Shown here: positions 14,338 to 16,725 of the stretch, piece by piece
Numbering within the stretch: the first letter of the stretch is position 1
How the letters are laid out: the number at the start of each line of letters is the position of its first letter
From: an uncultured Clostridia bacterium
GTDB taxonomy: Bacteria > Bacillota > Clostridia > Christensenellales > Aristaeellaceae
NCBI GenBank assembly: GCA_937934775.1
Contig: CALGYL010000277.1
Span: forward strand, 1 to 16,725
DNA: 16,725 bases
Direction of reading: 5' to 3'
Notes under the pieces: generated by a model
What the model saw: only the letters and a program-made list of their open reading frames with translations
What the model was told of the DNA's origin: nothing
Database searches by the model: none
Translations under genes and position numbers: made by a program

Positions 14338-14345
14338 AACATTTT
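14336..14345. promoter_or_regulatory. Third AAAAYRTTTT palindrome, before cupin 2
   Basis: AAAACATTTT spans the end of the epimerase stop codon and the 24-base gap before cupin 2. It has the same arms as the two sites upstream (AAAACGTTTT, AAAATGTTTT). It could be an internal operator (roadblock) or chance in a short AT-rich spacer. Confidence 0.3.
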
Positions 14346-14361
14346 CTTAAGGAGGGTTATC

Positions 14362-15579
14362 ATGGAAAAAATCTCGGTAATTGAAAGGGCAATTGACGAG
14401 GGCAAGGGCGTTGTGCGCCTGGCGCCCAACTGGGTTCCGCGTTCCTTCTGCCGGCCGGGCCGCAGGCTCCGGCTGCATCCGGATGATTACTTCTCGCTGG
14501 GCCTTGCCCGCGGCGGCATCGACGAGCGGTGGTTTGCCTCCACCACCCCGGCGGACAACGGCCCCGGCACCCCGGCGGACGAGGGCCTGAGCTACATCGT
14601 AACCGCGGACGGCAAGGAAAAGGCGCTGTTGACCGACGCCGTCGCCCACCTGAAGGGCGCTTTCATCGGCAAGTCGCTCTACGAAAAGTACGGCCGTTGG
14701 CCGATGTTCTCCAAGTTCTTCGACAACATGGGGCCACTGCCCCATCACATCCACCACGATGACAAACATGCTCGGCTGGTGGGCGAGAGCGGCAAGCCCG
14801 AAATGTACTTCTTCCCCGCCCAGTACAACAACTACGGCGCGGAATTCCCCTTTACGTTCTTTGGCATCAACCCGGGCGTTCCGAAGGAGCAGGTCAAGAA
14901 GGCGCTTCAGGACTTCGTCAAGGGCGACAACCACCTCCTGGAGCTGTCCCGCGCCTACAAGATCCGCGTAGACACCGGCTGGGACGTACCGCCGGGAGTC
15001 CTCCACGCGCCCGCCAGCCTCTGCACCTATGAACCGCAGTTCGCCTCCGACGTGTACGCAATGTATCAGAGCGTGCTCTACTTCGATCACGCGGTGCCGG
15101 AGAGCCTCCTGTGGAAAAACTGCCCTGAGGACAAGATCGGCGACTTCGACTACCTGATGGACGTGATCGACTGGGCCGTCAACACCGATCCCGATTTCTA
15201 CTCAAACCGCATGATGCAGCCTATCCCGGCGGGCGATCCGGAAGCGATGTCCGCCGAAGGCTATCTGGCCGAGTGGATCTGCTACAAGTGCACCTCCGCC
15301 GGCGCCAAGCGGCTGATGGTTGCGCCCGGCCGCTCGGTCACCTACCGCGACGACGTGGCCTACGGCCTCATCTGCGTCCAGGGCCACGGCAAGATCGGGG
15401 ACAATGAACTGTCCTCCCCCGCCATGATCCGCTTCGGCCAGCTGACCAACGATGAATACTTCGTGACCGAGGATGCCTCGAAGTCCGGCGTCACCTTTGC
15501 CAACGAGTCCAAGACCGAGCCCATGGTTATCCTGATGCACTTCAGCGACCATCCCGCAAGCCCGGCTGCCGCGAAGTAA
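14362..15579 (+). CDS. Cupin-fold sugar isomerase-like protein 2 (paralogue of cupin 1)
   Basis: A 405-residue soluble protein collinear with cupin 1 over its whole length. Shared blocks are RRLRLHPDDYFSLG, DERWFAST, YGRWPMFSKFFD, GKPEMYFFPAQYNN, ELSRAYK and PPGVLHAPASLCTYEP. Candidate metal ligands H128/H129, H131, E147 and H215 match those of cupin 1, and a C-terminal V-Q-G-H-G-K-I-G is also kept. All key residues are present in both copies, so both are probably active. They may take different aldoses, different ring forms, or form a hetero-oligomer. AAGGAGG (14349-14355) lies 6 bases before the ATG, and the epimerase ends 24 bases upstream. It is the last gene of the operon, followed after 15 bases by a strong hairpin. 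An isomerase role is inferred from fold and context. Confidence 0.75.
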   Translation: MEKISVIERAIDEGKGVVRLAPNWVPRSFCRPGRRLRLHPDDYFSLGLARGGIDERWFASTTPADNGPGTPADEGLSYIVTADGKEKALLTDAVAHLKGAFIGKSLYEKYGRWPMFSKFFDNMGPLPHHIHHDDKHARLVGESGKPEMYFFPAQYNNYGAEFPFTFFGINPGVPKEQVKKALQDFVKGDNHLLELSRAYKIRVDTGWDVPPGVLHAPASLCTYEPQFASDVYAMYQSVLYFDHAVPESLLWKNCPEDKIGDFDYLMDVIDWAVNTDPDFYSNRMMQPIPAGDPEAMSAEGYLAEWICYKCTSAGAKRLMVAPGRSVTYRDDVAYGLICVQGHGKIGDNELSSPAMIRFGQLTNDEYFVTEDASKSGVTFANESKTEPMVILMHFSDHPASPAAAK

Positions 15580-15594
15580 ACAAAAGCCTCAATT

Positions 15595-15637
15595 GTCAGA
15601 AGCCCCGGCGCGTTCTAAACGCGCCGGGGCTTCTGAC
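15595..15637. terminator. Terminator hairpin closing the sugar operon
   Basis: GTCAGAAGCCCCGGCGCGTT (15595-15614), loop CTA, then its exact 20-base complement (15618-15637). Four more A/T pairs form outside if one C bulges. It is 15 bases after the cupin 2 stop. There is no clear T-run after it, but position and stability argue for the operon end. Confidence 0.65.
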
Positions 15638-15820
15638 CAATTTGAAACATTAACGCATTGGTATCAGGTATAGCAAAAACCAATGGGTTCAATTACCTCC
15701 GAGAACAAAAGAACACGCAAATCCAGCATCCATATGCCCGAACGTTTCTTGCCTACTGATTTTGAACATGAAGAGAGCTAACGAACTGGCAGCTCATTAA
15801 GGATAAATTGGAATTTGTCT

Positions 15821-16162
15821 CTATACAAAACACTCGACGACTTCAATTCTCCCGACGATATGCTTGTTAAAATCATTTAGTTCTTCCGCAGGAATCCAAA
15901 ACTCCTGATGATAACCCGCGCCTACAGTTTGGACGTCATAACGCTTTATGAATTCATCCTCAATTTCAAATTTTGTGACATAGCCTCTATAGCCAGAGGC
16001 CTTGTCTTTTGTGTTCCACCTCTCTGCAATTTCAGAAGCATATTTTACATTTAGCACCGGATAAAAAATAGGCTGCTCTGGCAAGCGAGGTGGAAATGCG
16101 TGATAACCGCTATCGGCAATCAAATCAAGTTCCATTTGTCCGACGGGTCTGTATAGAATCAT
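15821..16162 (-). CDS. Small conserved hypothetical protein
   Basis: A 113-residue soluble protein of unknown function: MILYRPVGQMELDLIADSGY, PPRLPEQPIFYPVLN, ERWNTKDKASGYRGYVTKFE and EFWIPAEELNDFNKHIVGRI. From memory these blocks are common to small bacterial proteins, some of which carry the uninformative automatic label 'ADP-ribosylation/crystallin J1'. I know of no proven role for them. There is no signal peptide or membrane segment. GAGGTG (complement of 16168-16173) precedes the ATG by 5 bases. A promoter, TTGCAT-17-TATACT, lies at 16222-16250 on the same strand. The codon usage is AT-rich, unlike all neighbours, suggesting acquisition. It is complete, not truncated. Confidence 0.75.
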   Translation of the reverse strand: MILYRPVGQMELDLIADSGYHAFPPRLPEQPIFYPVLNVKYASEIAERWNTKDKASGYRGYVTKFEIEDEFIKRYDVQTVGAGYHQEFWIPAEELNDFNKHIVGRIEVVECFV

Positions 16163-16221
16163 TCCTGCACCTCTATTTGTGTATATTGATCAAGAGCAAA
16201 TTCCCATTTAACCCCCTGCTC

Positions 16222-16250
16222 AGTATAGCACGGTGGCAATATCGATGCAA
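16222..16250 (-). promoter_or_regulatory. Promoter of the small hypothetical gene
   Basis: On the minus strand TTGCAT (complement of 16245-16250), 17 bases, TATACT (complement of 16222-16227), with TG-C before the -10 (extended -10 form). The predicted start is near 16215, about 50 bases before the ATG. Confidence 0.6.
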
Positions 16251-16319
16251 CGATTATCGCGCCGCTAGAAGGCGTGCACAATCGGCGAAAATCATCCAGT
16301 AAGAAGCGCGCCCCCCCAA

Positions 16320-16353
16320 GCGAGCAGGCCCCGCCGTTGCCAGACCTGCTCGC
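16320..16353. repeat. 9-bp inverted repeat with 16-base loop
   Basis: GCGAGCAGG (16320-16328) and CCTGCTCGC (16345-16353). It sits beside a second, larger hairpin (16369-16410) downstream of the minus-strand permease gene; together they look like 3'-end RNA structure. Confidence 0.4.
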
Positions 16354-16368
16354 CAATAGCGTACCAAA

Positions 16369-16410
16369 CCGGTTCCAGCCAGGAAATCCCGAAGGATTTC
16401 CGGGAACCGG
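16369..16410 (-). terminator. Two-tier hairpin downstream of the MalG-type permease gene
   Basis: Outer arms CCGGTTCC (16369-16376) and GGAACCGG (16403-16410) enclose inner arms GGAAATCC (16382-16389) and GGATTTCC (16394-16401), with a CGAA loop. It lies 47 bases after the permease stop on the minus strand and probably ends that transcript. There is no T-run. Confidence 0.5.
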
Positions 16411-16457
16411 CCCAGTCCCAGCCGCAAAGGAAAGCTGAAGTCCAGATTCCTTTGCCT

Positions 16458-16725
16458 TTACTCCTTGACCGACCCGCTGGTGAGGCCGCTGACGATCTGC
16501 TCGGAGAAGAAGAAGTAAATGATGATGATTGGGAGCAGCGCGACGGTGACGCCCGCGAACACCTTGTTCCAGTTGGCGAGGAAGTCTGCGGTGTAGGCAT
16601 AGATGCCCAGCGTCAACGTCTTCAAGGTCGATTTGGTCAGAAAGACCAGAGGCATGTAGAAGTCGTTCCACACCATGACGAAGTTGATCAGGCCCACCGT
16701 GAAGATAACGGGCTTTGAAATCGGC
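16458..16725 (-). CDS. Carbohydrate ABC transporter permease, MalG type, C-terminal part (runs off right edge)
   Basis: Only the last 88 or so codons are present; the gene enters from beyond base 16725 and stops at TAA (complement of 16458-16460). The visible part starts at P-I-S-K-P, the segment just after the EAA loop that docks on the ATPase. It continues with V-W-N-D-F-Y-M-P-L-V, a final membrane helix (VALLPIIIIYFFF) and the typical end S-E-Q-I-V-S-G-L-T-S-G-S-V-K-E. This is the MalG/YtcP-like (COG0395) half of a type I sugar importer, distinct from the RbsC-type permease of the central operon. It reads on the same strand as the partial binding protein at 1-610, but with 16 kb between them there is no reason to link them. 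The substrate is unknown. Confidence 0.9.
   Translation of the reverse strand, partial: PISKPVIFTVGLINFVMVWNDFYMPLVFLTKSTLKTLTLGIYAYTADFLANWNKVFAGVTVALLPIIIIYFFFSEQIVSGLTSGSVKE

Larger units (their letters stand above)
15638..16260. other. AT-rich island, probably acquired
   Basis: Base composition shifts sharply from the GC-rich operon to AT-rich sequence just after the terminator and shifts back near 16260. The island contains one small minus-strand gene with its own promoter. Its left 180 bases (15638-15820) show no convincing gene; they include a 7-bp inverted repeat CATTGGT (15656-15662) / ACCAATG (15679-15685) and a 32-codon plus-strand open frame without a ribosome binding site (15683-15781). 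No transposase, integrase or clear flanking repeat was seen. Confidence 0.5.

Noticed and set aside
15683..15781. 32-codon plus-strand open frame in the AT-rich island
   Set aside because: No ribosome binding site and too short to judge; the ATG lies in one arm of an inverted repeat.
1..16725. CRISPR arrays, tRNA or rRNA genes, insertion sequences, phage genes
   Set aside because: No regularly repeated spacer pattern, cloverleaf sequence, rRNA-like stretch, transposase or integrase motif was recognised.

Overview
The window is GC-rich, double-stranded bacterial DNA. It has strong AGGAGG-type ribosome binding sites, canonical sigma-70/sigma-A type promoters (TTGACA-17-TATAAT class), an LCP-family cell-wall protein and a LacI-type regulator next to a sugar ABC transporter. 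I infer a GC-rich member of the Bacillota (Clostridia-like, probably carbohydrate-fermenting); the exact lineage cannot be read from the window.

Left edge (1-1288): the first 610 bases are the 5' part of a minus-strand family-1-type sugar-binding protein. Its upstream region is a gene graveyard. It holds the C-terminal end of a PdxA/PdxA2-type dehydrogenase on the minus strand and a 20-codon relic of a PrpR_N-type sensor domain on the plus strand. A good minus-strand promoter lies between them. A second promoter, preceded by three evenly spaced repeats, faces right.

1289-3469: a two-gene plus-strand operon with a beta-lactamase-fold serine hydrolase (family VIII esterase-like) and a YghZ-type aldo/keto reductase. 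3470-3884 has no convincing gene but two GC-rich hairpins. 3885-5057 is a secreted or membrane-anchored LytR-CpsA-Psr protein, followed by a 32-bp perfect palindrome.

5311-15579 is the centre of interest: a LacI-family regulator (TTG start, own promoter) followed by an apparent eight-gene sugar catabolic operon. The gene order is RbsA-type ATPase, RbsC-type permease, RbsB-type binding protein, FucU/RbsD-type mutarotase, cupin 1, L-xylulokinase-like FGGY kinase, UlaE/SgbU-type 3-epimerase, cupin 2. The two 400-residue cupins are full-length paralogues resembling zinc-dependent mannose-6-phosphate isomerase/lyxose isomerase-type proteins. The gene set predicts import of a free aldose, anomer conversion, cupin-catalysed isomerisation to a ketose (best guess L-xylulose), phosphorylation, and epimerisation to L-ribulose 5-phosphate. 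No 4-epimerase (AraD/UlaF type) is in the window. An AAAAYRTTTT palindrome occurs in the regulator leader, in the operon promoter and before cupin 2, and is a candidate LacI operator.

Right edge (15580-16725): a 20-bp perfect-stem hairpin closes the operon. An AT-richer patch follows that carries a small conserved hypothetical gene on the minus strand with its own promoter and looks acquired. Then come nested hairpins and the 3' end of a minus-strand MalG-type sugar ABC permease that runs off the window.
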